Below, piece by piece: positions 12,147 through 23,209 of a DNA stretch of 64,000 nucleotides. The notes beneath the pieces are model-generated. The model did no database searches. It worked only from the letters and a program-made list of their open reading frames with translations, and was not told where the DNA came from. Within the stretch, counting starts at the first letter, position 1, and each line of letters begins with the position of its first letter. The stretch is from Tetracladium setigerum (lineage: Eukaryota > Ascomycota > Leotiomycetes > Helotiales), in assembly GCA_031472005.1 (NCBI GenBank), contig PZJY01000012.1:744001-808000 (forward strand), in the 5' to 3' direction. The position numbers were made by a program, and so were the translations under genes.

Positions 12147-13148
12147 TTTGAGCGGGTAAAGAGTGAGTAGATAAGAGTGAATTTTTGAGAACGTGAAAGA
12201 GATCTAAATGCAATGAAGCAGATACAAATGAAGGCGAGAGGTGGCTGAGAAAGAAGAGGTAGGAGGAGGACATAGATATACTTCTCTGTCAACCCTTACC
12301 TAGGCAAGTCTATCTATTAGAGTTCCGGCATGTAAATTCTACACAAGACTTACTTGTGCAGGTCAAACAGCTTGCAAGTGCTATTAGTAATTCACCGACC
12401 TTCTCATCTGAGGTTTGAATGTTTTAATTCCACAAGCCCGACAACCCTGGCAAATATCTCGCTTACGTTGTCGAGGAAGAAATGGTCCGAACCCGGCATG
12501 GCCCGAACCCGGTACTCAAGGAGCTCGGATCGTCCGAACCTGGCACAAAAGGCGCTTGTTCACGCGGGTAAAGGCCCGAACCTAGCATACCACGCGCTTA
12601 CATGTCCGAACCTTGTATCATCGGCAGGTTTTGCATAACATAGCCTCTTCGAAAGTCCTTCTCTCACTTCGCATTGCTCGTTTAACATTTCCATGGTACA
12701 ATTATGATTCCGGTGTCTTTTTCATTTAAAGCATTTGCTGATTTTTAATCTTTGTCTGGTGACTGGTGAGGCAACTTTTTACAAATCTATATTTAACTTT
12801 CCGGGTGCTCGTTGCTGAGTCCTGACATACTCAGTAGCAGCGGGGAGATTTACGAGTCCGGAATGAAGACCCCAGCTGTATTGATCAGCATTATTACCGA
12901 GACCGTGGTTGATCTCCATCTACCACACTACTAAGCAAGTGTTACAATAACAGAGTTTTGTTGTTGTCGTCCCGTCATTAATTACCTTTGAGCTAATGTG
13001 ATGCAATGTTCTTGAGGCTTGAGAAAGTTGTTATATAGGGAGTTAGCAAAGACCCCTTCTCAGTCTGTTCAATCCCTCCTCACTCTCTCTACTGCTCCCC
13101 AATATTCTAAGCCCAAAGCACACAAGTGACAAACTAAATTCACTGAAA
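12147..13148. promoter_or_regulatory. divergent promoter between crotonase and alpha/beta hydrolase genes
   Basis: A 1-kb spacer between two divergently transcribed enzyme genes. It holds the CCGAACC repeat block (12485-12623). On the hydrolase side it has a TATA-like TATATAGGG (about 13032), followed by a CT-rich stretch and a C/A-rich leader up to the ATG at 13149. Shared regulation is an inference from the arrangement. Confidence 0.45.
12485..12623 (+). repeat. five CCGAACC-type direct repeats
   Basis: Five copies of a (g)YCCGAACCYNGYA motif start at 12487, 12503, 12534, 12576 and 12606, all in the same orientation and spaced 16, 31, 42 and 30 nt apart. The motif core is constant and its 3' half drifts (CCGGCA, CCGGTA, CTGGCA, CTAGCA, CTTGTA). 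The block could be an array of transcription factor sites (CCG half-sites suit Zn2Cys6 factors) or a decayed minisatellite. Confidence 0.7.
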
Positions 13149-13994
13149 ATGTCAACTCATCAAACCACTCCGACCCAGTTTGCCTCTGTCAATGGCGTCA
13201 AGATTGCTTACCGACGCCTTGGAAAGCAAGGTGGCATCCCGCTTCTCTATCTCACCCATCTGCGTGGAACTATGGATCTGATTGATCCATTGCTCATCAA
13301 CAGCATCGCCAAATCCCGCGAGGTGATCCTTTATGACGATGCCGGCTGCGGACATAGCGAAGGTACCGTCGCCGAGACACTCCAACAGTGCGGCTCAGCC
13401 GTCATCAGTTTCCTCGCCAAAATCAACGTACCAAAAGTCGACATCCTTGGCTTCTCATTGGGTGGAATGATAGGGCAATGTATTGCTGTCGAGAGCCCTC
13501 AAACCGTGAACAAACTGGTCTTGGCGGGTACACAATCGAGCTGGACAGATGGTGTTACTTTTGGGGGTCCTGAAATTGCCGAAATTGCTTCTGGTGTCAA
13601 CCCTACCGAGAGCGATATGATGAAGTTGTTTTTCTTCCCGTCGGAGACAAGCAAGGCTCTCGGCCAGGGCTGGTGGCAGAGACGACAGGAAAGAAGCGTT
13701 GCAGGGGAGAAACCCACAGACTTTGTTGACCATGCGGGTGGAGCAGCACAACAGGCGGCCATTGGGAAATTCGTGTCGGATCCATCGTTTTTTCCTCGCC
13801 TTGCCCAGGTCGATATTCCGGTCTTGGTGACCAATGGTGTGAACGATATCATGACCCCAACTGCCAACAGCTACATTCTCGTGGAGAGACTTCGTAATGC
13901 TGAACTCCATATCTATCCTGATTCTGGCCATGGTCACCTCTACCAATATCCTGAGAAGTACGCCAAGAATCTTGAGTTGTTTTTGGACGATTGA
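13149..13994 (+). CDS. alpha/beta hydrolase
   Basis: An intronless 281-aa protein of the alpha/beta hydrolase-1 type. The nucleophile elbow is GFSLGG (about residue 100), the acid is the Asp of VTNGVNDIMTP, and the base is the His of PDSGHGHLYQYP. This layout is typical of small esterases, haloperoxidase-like or lactone-cleaving enzymes. A segment after strand beta-3 (LYDDAGCGHSEG) matches the usual RGxGxS-type region. There is no signal peptide, so it is probably cytosolic. The substrate cannot be deduced. The gene is well formed, with a TATA box about 115 bases upstream. Confidence 0.9.
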   Translation: MSTHQTTPTQFASVNGVKIAYRRLGKQGGIPLLYLTHLRGTMDLIDPLLINSIAKSREVILYDDAGCGHSEGTVAETLQQCGSAVISFLAKINVPKVDILGFSLGGMIGQCIAVESPQTVNKLVLAGTQSSWTDGVTFGGPEIAEIASGVNPTESDMMKLFFFPSETSKALGQGWWQRRQERSVAGEKPTDFVDHAGGAAQQAAIGKFVSDPSFFPRLAQVDIPVLVTNGVNDIMTPTANSYILVERLRNAELHIYPDSGHGHLYQYPEKYAKNLELFLDD

Positions 13995-15606
13995 TCAGTG
14001 GTAAATGTTCTACAGTGTTTGGAATTGTGGTAATGCTTCTACTCGGCTGGTATTAAAGTATCAAGGAGGAGAGGTACAGGTTTTCAATGATGAAGGGTAT
14101 TTATATCATTAGCTCAGCCACAAAGAATGGATTTTATGTTTGGGATCCTCAATTTTATTGCGAGATTCTCACACTTAAGCATTCCCTGGTTCATTTTAGC
14201 CTGTCCGTTACCATTCAAGTTAATTGCGAATTTCCTCATGCTGAGGAACCCCAGAGTTTTTAGCCACATTTTTACATACTTTTTTACACAGCTAAAATGT
14301 GATCATCATATAATCAATTTAGATATACACGATACCTTTTGATATAATCGATTCAAGTTCTTCGCAATCGAAACTATTGAAGTGATTGGGCTTGCTAAAG
14401 AACCCGTAACCACTCCCCTTGGGGATGAGAATCCAGGATTCTTGGAGTAAATTATGGATGCGTGCACAAATAGCGCACTGGCTTGCTTAGATTCAGTATT
14501 AACCTAAGATGTTAGTAGACATTAGTACAATATGCCCCTTGATAGCATCCTCAGGAGTAACATGCTTTTGGGGTCACACGCATATTTCCTGTAGCTTCGA
14601 AACGACAAGCAGTAACTGACAGCCAGTAAGGAATCAGTCGAACAAAAAGTATTCCGGGATTCCTACAAATAATTCCAAGCGGTTTATCAGCTTCCTGAAG
14701 CGTGCAATTCAGGTGTGAAAGTTGGCGCAAAATCCACTTCAAGGGTCAAGTCCGCACTCCGTCACTCACGGAATCCAAAAATTCACTCACGCAGATATTT
14801 CGCTCAATTCTTGTCTCGATAAATATCGATGCCTCCATTCTTCGAACCAATTATCGCATGTCTAATCACAGGCGCATTTCCAATTTTTGACTGGCAAACT
14901 TGCTCTATCACGCTTATCCCCACAGTTTCCTCACTTTTTCGTACAAGAATATCCGTATTCAAGTGGAAAACCTCCATTAGGAATTGATAGCCATGAAATC
15001 GGGTTCTTGTGCAATATGTGTCGAAAGGGAACAGTCCGTTGTTGCATATTCCCCGCAGCCTTGTTATCGTGAAAGTCGGTCCGTCACGAAAACGACAACG
15101 ATCTCAACTATTACTATTTTGGTTCACAGCCAAGCCAAAATTCAAGTAATTGATAGAGTCCTGTGAAGGCATTATGTGATGTTCAAATCCCGGTGCTAGT
15201 AATCTCGCCATCATGTACTACTGCAGTTCAGTGCGGTGTCCTGATATAGTGGCACGGCACTTTGGAGTTGCAGCTGTCCTGCATAAGACTGCCGATTTGC
15301 AAACCAGGAACTTTCAACATCGGGAAGGAGGCTGCACATACCAAGAGGCGTCGAAAGTGCAAATATAAATGACTGGGTTGATTGGGTTATTTGATGCGAT
15401 CCCACTTTCAATTTTTGTTGCTGTATGGGCGGGTATATTCAGCAGCAAGGGTGAATCGCTTGGTATCGCGTGCCTTTTTGGAGTATTGATCCTTCAACAC
15501 TTCGGTGTATCGGCGTGAGAATATATGTTAAGAGTAAAGAGATGTCGCAAACAAAATCCTGCACAGCAGAGGTAAAAACCATTCTCTCGACCACGAATTT
15601 CCGAAA
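13995..15606. other. AT-rich intergenic region
   Basis: About 1.6 kb of AT-rich sequence. Only short frames are present, with no domain or repeat I recognise. The start probably includes the hydrolase 3' UTR and the end the protease promoter. Confidence 0.5.
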
Positions 15607-18600
15607 ATGGTTTTGGCAAAATTTTGGACTGCAGCCCTTCTAGGGAGCGCACTCGCTGTTGCATCTGTCACTACCAGAGATGAATCGGACATTTCAATTT
15701 CCACAAAAATCATTCCAGGGGCGTACATTATCGAACTGGCTGATTCGGCGGTACGGCTCTCACCCAAGTATCGCATAATGTCACTAATGCTTTCCTTCAA
15801 TTCAGGACGCAGACGCCTTCCTCGGACGGCTCAAATCAGAAAGAAGAGTGAAGAAGGTCTCAACTCGCCTCAATCTCGATTCTCTGGTATTCAAGGGAGT
15901 ATCTTTCAATGTTGAATCCTCTGGTGCCACGGATCAAGAGACCACGGAGATGATTGCGGCGTTGCCTCAAGTTAAACAAGTTTGGCCGGTGGAGCTCATT
16001 CGTCTTGAGACACCCAATGTGACAATCACTTCTTTGCCAGAAATGCGACGAAGAGCTGATGAATGGGCCGACTATGCGCCTCATGTATTGACCCAAGTTG
16101 ATAAACTCCACGCCAAAGGATATAAAGGCCAAGGTCTCAGAATTGGCGTGGTTGATACTGGCAGTACGTACAGAATTTCATCACTGGCTTCTCTGCTCAG
16201 ATCCGAAGACAGACTTCCCTTGCGGTTTCAGCAGTCCGAGATCTTTTCCAAAAGTGATGGAACATTGCTAATCAACTGTATTAAAGTCGACTACACTCAC
16301 CCAGCCCTTGGTGGTTGTTTTGGACCTGGATGCTTGGTAACGCATGGAGCTGACATAGTAGGTGATGCTTTCGACGGCGTAGCTTCGCCTATACCAGATG
16401 ACGATCCTCTCGATCGTATGTATACATACTGTCCAAACCTTTTCTCAGAAAACACTGCTAACGGTCTCCATAGAATGCCAAGGTCATGGTGCGTGTTGTG
16501 ACTTTCAATCTTCGGGGATCATGCTAATTCAGATATTGATGATTAGGCACTCACGTTGCTGGTGTAAGTCTTCAATTTTCAAATTTCATCTTTCCATGGC
16601 AGTTGGATAGAGCTTTTCACTCTAGCGCTCCATCTGGATTTTCTCAATTCACTTCGGACATCCCCGTTAGAATTCCGACCGTAGAGAATGCTGACCCAAC
16701 CACCTTATTAGATTGTTGCCGCGCAGCCTGGCTTTGTAGGTCCCGTTGGCGCAGCACCAGAAGCCAAACTCGGCGCTTATCGTGTATTCTCGTGCGGTGG
16801 GTATAGTTCCACTGATCTTATGATCGCTGGTTTTCTTGCGGCTTTCAACGACGGAAGCGATAGTAAGTGATTGAGAGAATCTCAAAATTGAGATTTTTAA
16901 ACGTCCCAGAAGATCTTTTACTAACTTCTCGTTCTTCTACAGTCATCACCGGCTCCATTGGTAATGTAAGTGGTTGGTCCAGACATCCTTTTGGCGTGGT
17001 TGCCGATCGAGTCGTAGAGAAAGGCGTGCCCTGTACTTTTGCCATCGGGAACAGAGGAGGTGGTAATTATGGTTTGTTTGCGGCTTCTTCACCATCTACT
17101 GCGGATGGTGTAATGTCAATCTCATCGTTTGATATTGACGGAACAACCGCAAGTAGTTTCAGTAGTCAAGGCCCTACATTTGAAATGGGATTCAAGCCGC
17201 AATTTGATGCGCCTGGTCGCAACATTCTGTCAACCTACCCTGTACCTCTGGGAAGCTACGCGGTGTCGACAGGTACCTCTATGTCGACTCCTCTCCTCGC
17301 TGGTATTGTAGCATTGATCTCGCAAGTCCGAGGAACCTTGAAGCCTAGAGATCTGGAGCGCGCCCTTACTTCAACCGCAAAGCATGCCGCAATCGCCACG
17401 GTTTCTGGACAGGTGATAACTGGTTTCGCTCCTGCCATTCATCAAGGGGCCGGAATTGTAAGCGTCTTTTCTTTCCCATGTCAAGGGCAGTCTTTAGCAT
17501 TCTCTGTTTCCAAGACATTACTCCCTCGACACTCTCCTACTTTCTAAGAAGCCAGCCAACTCACAGATTCTGGTGTATAGGTACAAGCATGGGATGCAGC
17601 CTACGTCAATTCTCATTTCAGCGTGCCCAATCTATCATTCAATGACACTGAGTTCTTCGTATCGAAAACTTCCTTTAAAATCAAGAACGATGGAGATATA
17701 CCCACCACATACATTCTCTCGCACACACCAGCATTGTCTACCGAGACTTTCAGAGGCTCCATTTATCGTACTTCGAGTCCCTCACTATTTGATGCCCCGG
17801 TAAGTTGTCATATTTAGGATCTCTCCGCCCTCTTGAGCAAACTTCGCAAGTCTCGAAGCCCAAGATCTCGCTCTAGGGACCTCTCTAACACAAATTATCG
17901 ATTTTGAGAGAGGTAAACTGATTTTGCTGGTTATTAGGCAACCCTGACCTTTGAGCCTTCAACGTTTACACTAAAGAGAGGCGATAGTGCCAAAGTTCGT
18001 GTCAGCGTCAAGTAACCGGTCGGTCTTACTTCCACGAATTTGCCTGTCTACTCGGGCTGGATAGATGTCAATGCTAGCAATGCTAGAGGACCATTTAAAC
18101 TCACCTTACCATATGTTGGTGCAGCTTCGGCCTTGAGCAGTCACACTGTGAGTATTCACTTGAGAATCCCGTTCTATTCGTATAATAAGAATAGGTAGTA
18201 ACAGATATACTGACATTCTACCAACCTAGGTCATGGCCTCCGATCGCATGGCTTTGACAAGAAGAAACGATGTTTACTCAGAACCAATTCATGAGAACTT
18301 TATCTTTCAACTACCAGTGCCAGCACAACATCCCACCTGGGCAGTCCCACAAGTTCCAGCCAAGGAAGGTGTCATCGCAGAGTTCGGCGATTATCCTCTC
18401 CAATTTGTGCTGAATGTATTCGGCAGTGCCTTGGTTCGCATCGAAGTTGTACCAATCGGTCCACCACCAGCCAACACTACCAATATCTATATCACACCCG
18501 GAGACAATGGCTTGGGTGAGTTGACAATTGGAAACGTGGCTCGTTTCCCTCGAACATATGTGAATCCTATTGGATGGAATGCGCTGTGGATGGGCTCGTT

Positions 18601-18733
18601 GGCGAGTGGGCTGTGGGCACCGCCAGGCAAGTATTCATTGGTGGTGTATTCGTTGAGGTTGTATGGAAATAGAGATAAGAAGGAGGACTATGACCAATTT
18701 AACTCGGGCGTGTTTGAGATTAGATATGTCTAA
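15607..18733 (+). CDS. secreted subtilisin-like serine protease (S8), interrupted by one stop codon
   Basis: Ten exons (15607-15750, 15806-16163, 16287-16415, 16474-16488, 16547-16563, 16712-16862, 16943-17457, 17581-17799, 17938-18147, 18230-18733) join in phase to 754 codons including the final stop. The protein has a signal peptide, an I9-like propeptide, and the S8 triad: Asp in RIGVVDTGIDYTHPAL, His in CQGHGTHVAG, Ser in GTSMSTPLLAG, plus the oxyanion Asn in AIGNRGGG. A C-terminal beta-sandwich (Fn3-like) region follows. Exons 4 and 5 are micro-exons of 15 and 17 nt that encode the His motif. An in-frame TAA at 18013-18015 (codon 542) cuts the C-terminal domain, yet the frame stays open and protein-like to 18733. 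Either the product is a truncated but catalytically complete protease, or the stop is a mutation or sequence error. Confidence 0.85.
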
Positions 18734-18858
18734 GGGATCAATCATATGAGGGCTGGGGAGTCGTTCGGATGCTCTGGTTTTGTGAAGTTGTGTCCAGACT
18801 TATTTATTTATTTAACATCAAGAAAAGCCTTCTGGGGCATTAGATCTCGGATTAGGGC

Positions 18859-21173
18859 CTATAATTTTACATCTCCTTCTCCCTCAACCTTCTCCCCTTC
18901 AACCCAAGTCCCACTCTTTCCCCCTTCCTTGCTCACAACCCTCAAACCCTCAATCCTCATGCCCTTATCCACCGCCTTACACATATCATAGACCGTCAAA
19001 GCAGCTACACTAGCCGCAGTCAAGGCCTCCATTTCCACGCCTGTCTTCCCATCACAGGAGACCGTTGCTTTAATCTCCACCTTCCCATTAACATCAACCT
19101 GTTCCCGTTCCCTAACGACTGATTTCGAATTCCACTGATAAGCATCACCCTGACCCGTCCCCTTCCACTTCTCACTTGTCGCCATTCCCACTGCTTCATT
19201 CTCACCACCGCCATCACCACCAACGACATCGACTTCAACAACTACGCTCGTGATAGCAATTGGATGACACAAGGGGATCAAATCGGCACATTTCTTCGCT
19301 GCCATAATCCCCGCTATCCTCGCTACGGCTAGAACATCGCCTTTCTTCATAGAGTTGGTTTTGATGAGAGGGAGAGCGATGGGGTTGGAGAAGTGTAGTG
19401 TGCAGACGGCTGTTGCGGTGCGGGATGTGGGAGGCTTGTGTGAGATGGGGACCATGTGGACTTGTGAGGAGGATGTCAGGTGGGTGAGTTTTGGGGTTGG
19501 GGTTGGAGATGGGTTGGAGGTGTTGGGTGGTTTGGTGGTGCTGGAGTAGAGGCGGAGGAATTGGGTGGAAGAGGTTGCTTGCAGTGATGTGAGCAAGTGG
19601 GTTGGGATGCGAGACCATGGTGATGTTGTTCTTTTGAGTGAGCGAGTACTCTGTAATTGGGGCTTCGGTGGTGGGAAATCATCTGGAAATTTGGAAGTTA
19701 GCAAGTGAAAACAGCAAAGGCTCCTGGCAATCTGGTGATTTGAAAGATGCTGCTAAATTCTGCTATGTAACTACATACACTTAGGTATATAAATCGCATC
19801 CCCCATGCCCCCTTAAAATGCTCCACCCATGCAGCCAGCAATGAGATATCAATTTAGAGACGGAGATGGAACTTACCCACCTATCAAGATCATTGGCCGA
19901 TTTTTCATATTCTCCAATGTTCCCATTCCCGCATGTTTTTCCTTCTTCCTGCTCACAGCCAACCCAATAACATCCAGTAACTCCTGTTCGTGAACCGTAT
20001 GGCCAAGCGGCCCCTCTGAACCAGACAAGCCTTGCTTCCGGTCCATTTCAATCTGTTTCATAGCCTCGAAGGCTTGTTCATCGATGGGATTTCCATCGTT
20101 GCGCTTTCGGATGATGTCTCGTAATGATACCTCCGCGTTTCCAAAAAGGCAAACCTTCAAATTTCCATCACTCGTAATTCGTAATCTGTTGCAGGTACCG
20201 CAGAAATTATGCGTCATGCTTGTAATGAAGCCCATTTTCCCCACAAAGCCTGGAATCTCCCACGTCTTGCTGGTGTCATTCTTGTGGTCTGTTACTTTTC
20301 GTAAAGTAGGGTATTTTTCTCTGATCATGTCCAGCATTTCGCCATAGCTTAGCATCTTCCCCTTGCTCCATTTGTTTCCATCGAAAGGCATGTACTCAAT
20401 GAACCGAACCTCGATATCCTGTTCTCGTCCCATCTCGATGAAAGGAAGGATCTCTCGGTCGTTCACCCCCGCATCACCACACAGTTGATTTTGAGTTTTA
20501 TCCCAGCACCCACTTTGTTCATTTCGAGAATACGGTCTTTCGCCCTCATGACAGCATCGAAGCCTTTCCGCCGTGTCATAATTTGGAATTGCCAGGGATC
20601 CAGGGTATCCAGACTCAGGTTCACACCAGTCAGACCTGCTTCCACCATGCTATCCAGTTTTCGATGAAGTGCAATGCCATTTGTAGTCAGACATATCTCG
20701 CGGAGTCCTTGTGACCGTAAAGAGCCTATCTGATGCATCAGAGGAAGTATATCTTTCCGGACAGTTGGTTCCCCGCCCGTCAGTCGAATTTTGGTAACTC
20801 CTTCGGAAACAAAGACTTGCGAAAGTAGATAGATTTCCGGAGTAGTGAGAAGCTCATCTGGAGGAGATTGTGGGACTCCCTCTTCTGGCATACAGTATAC
20901 ACAACGTAGATTGCATTTTTCGGTTAAAGAAATTCGTAGATAGTCGTGCTGGCGGTGGTAGGTATCGGTAAGGAAAGAGGAGAATGGCTTAGCATTCTTT
21001 ATAGAATCTCGTCTGTTTGCCACGGGAGGTCGTTCAAGAGGCACATCGTGTGCCGAGTATTCTCGTACCGCAGGAGAAGCAGATGAAAGCCATCTCTGAG
21101 CTCCAAATGGCACACATTTCCTTGTGCCACTACTGATGGCGGGGCAATTCCTAGCTCTTCTGAGAACGGTCAT
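18859..21173 (-). CDS. cnxABC: molybdopterin precursor synthase, MoaA-MoaC fusion (cnxABC/MOCS1 type)
   Basis: This protein converts GTP to cyclic pyranopterin monophosphate, the first step of molybdenum cofactor synthesis. The N-terminal 45 residues are Arg/Ser-rich and mitochondrial-like. The MoaA part has the radical-SAM motif CNLRCVYCMP, the LTGGEPTVR region and the C-terminal 4Fe-4S motif FCGTCNRLRITSDGNLKVC. The MoaC part (from 19682) has KKCADLIPLCHPI and GVEMEALTAASVAALTVYDM. One base is missing in a C5 run at 20466-20470 (minus-strand G5), which shifts frame between VVMRG and NDREILPF; adding one base restores about 705 aa. At the MoaA end, two donors 4 nt apart (GTGGGT at 19880, GTAAGT at 19876) precede one good acceptor at 19683. 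The first gives an in-frame fusion. The second, or intron retention, gives a protein ending ILIGG. Confidence 0.93.
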
Positions 21174-21487
21174 GATGCTTGATGTAGGACAACGTTGCAG
21201 GCTGAGGTTGCTGTTTATGTAGGGTCATACCCCATTTTGCCACATTCCCAGTGACGAAGAAACTACAGGAAAATGAGGAGCAAAAAGAAAGAAAGAAGAC
21301 GGGAGTCACTGAATATAAATGAGATTTGGGTGGGGGAATTTCATTCCGCGGCAAGCTCGGTCTTAGTCATCACTGCTTATCGTACTAGCGTCGAACTGCT
21401 GATTGGTTCCTCCATCTCAATGTAAACAAATCTTGAAGCCTCACATATTTGTCGACGATAGTAACGGTATTTTCAGCAACCATCACA
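21174..21487. promoter_or_regulatory. divergent promoter cnxABC / WRAP73
   Basis: 314 bases between two divergent start codons, so both promoters must lie here. No clear TATA box is seen, and no GATA cluster stands out by eye. Confidence 0.5.
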
Positions 21488-23209
21488 ATGCGGTTCTCAC
21501 GCTGTCTGAAATGTAAGTCGGAAACTACCAGAAACCAAGATTATGCCCGAACTAACCGTACATCACAGCGTCGAGTCAGTCTCTCCCGAGCCCAAACGGC
21601 GCATTCATTGCAACCCTCTTTCCTTCAAAACTTAGCATTCGAGAGACGCGATCCCTCGAGATCACACGCGTTATAGCCCTTCCGCCTGAGCTCGCCTCTT
21701 CTATATCGTGGTTCTTATGGTCAAAATCTTCGAATCGATTACTTGTGGCGTCTGCAGAGAATATTCGAGTCTACTCGGCCACCAGCTCCCAGTTTTCTGC
21801 AAACATTGCAAACCCTACCTCAGGAACCACAAGGGTCGTATTCGTTGCGTTTGGATCGACAGACGATGAAGTATGCGTGTTTGCAGAGTTCGGGCTCAAG
21901 CTCTCTATCATAGACGTACGGACTTCGAAATCGGTGGATATCAATGCGCCCAAATTATTTAGCCCCGCGACTGCCAGCAAAGGGTACGCATATCGGCCAG
22001 GAACGAAGAATATGGCTCTTCTGACAAGACATGCGGGGAAAGATGTTGTCAGTATACATGCGAAAGACAGTTACGAGGTAACGAGGTCATGGCATCCGGA
22101 TACTATTGATGCTCAGGGATTGAGTTGGAGTCCGGATGGAAGATGGCTGGTCGTCTGGGAGTCCTCCGCGCAAGGTCACAAAGCACTGGTATATACCGCC
22201 GATGGACATCTCTTCAAGACTTGGAACGGTCCAATTCCAGTTCCGGGAGATGAGGTGGACACAGCGCTTGGGGCTGGCATCAAATTATTCGATTGGGCGA
22301 AGACCGGTACCAGAGTTGCGGTTGGCGATTATAGCCGCAGAGTTAGCGTTCTTGCAGCACCCTCATTCTTCGAGTCCATGAACCTACTTCACACAGCTTC
22401 TGTGACGCCAACAGACTCTCTACAAGTGTGTACCCCTGACAAGAGAACGACATGATCGCTAATGGTTGCAGATCTGGCAAGAACAAGTCACTCCATCTCA
22501 AGGGGGAGAGTTTGAGCGCGAATTTGTCGCAGCTGCCCAGACAATATACCTTCCGACTTCAGAAGTCTCCGCAACAGTAGAGGTCAAGTCGGGCACTAAT
22601 ATTCTTTCTTTTGATAATTCTGGCACACTCTTGGCAACTAGAACAGAAAATATGCCCACAGTCGTATGGATTTGGGATACTACAATGCGTGTGCTGCGTA
22701 CAGTAATGATACTACACTCTCCTGTTGCAAAAGTTACCTGGCATCCATCGATCGATGAGATCCTACTGATTCGTTGCGAGGGCGACGATGGTCGATCCTT
22801 GGCACATCTATGGGATCCGTCTTGGTCGGGTCCAAAGATCATTGAGTTCGCAAAGCAGATGGCTGGTGGCAAGACTATTGGGAAGACTGTGATCAGGTGG
22901 TTGAATTCCGAGTCGCCGGCGCCTGCTGTGTACTTCAGTGATTCACAAGACTGCGTTTTAGCATCACTTCCGGATGTTCCGGAAGCTGGAGAAAAGGACG
23001 TAACTTTGCCTTGGACAGATGCTGTTGCCCGCGGATTCGACATATACGGGCAGCAAGAAGAATCTCCATTGTCACTTGTGCCTGCGAAGGAGCGGTACGG
23101 CCGGGTAAGAATGGACGAGATGGATGAGGGCAGTACTCGCATGAGCGGCGCCTCGGACGAAGTGGATGATACGTTTAGGTTCAAACGGTTCATCGACCCC
23201 GGAATTTGA
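21488..23209 (+). CDS. WD-repeat protein, WRAP73/Wdr8 homologue
   Basis: Three exons (21488-21512, 21569-22425, 22472-23209) give 539 aa. The protein is a WD40 propeller with degenerate repeats: SPNGAFIATLFPSKLSIRE, the diagnostic GLSWSPDGRWLVVWESSAQG, FDWAKTGTRVAVGDYSRRV, SFDNSGTLLATRTENMPTVV followed by WIWD, and VTWHPSIDEILLIRCEG followed by a blade ending HLWDPSW. In fission yeast the Wdr8 homologue works with Msd1 and Pkl1 to anchor microtubule minus ends at the spindle pole body, and human WRAP73 is centrosomal. The acidic C-terminal tail ends DDTFRFKRFIDPGI. Both introns are GT-AG and the frame is intact. The family name rests on the WSPDGRWLVVWE core and overall length. Confidence 0.8.

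Noticed and set aside
20463..20470. Programmed ribosomal frameshift at the cnxABC G run
   Set aside because: No slippery heptamer or downstream structure is evident, and two other genes show the same one-base loss in unrelated homopolymers, so a sequence error is simpler.
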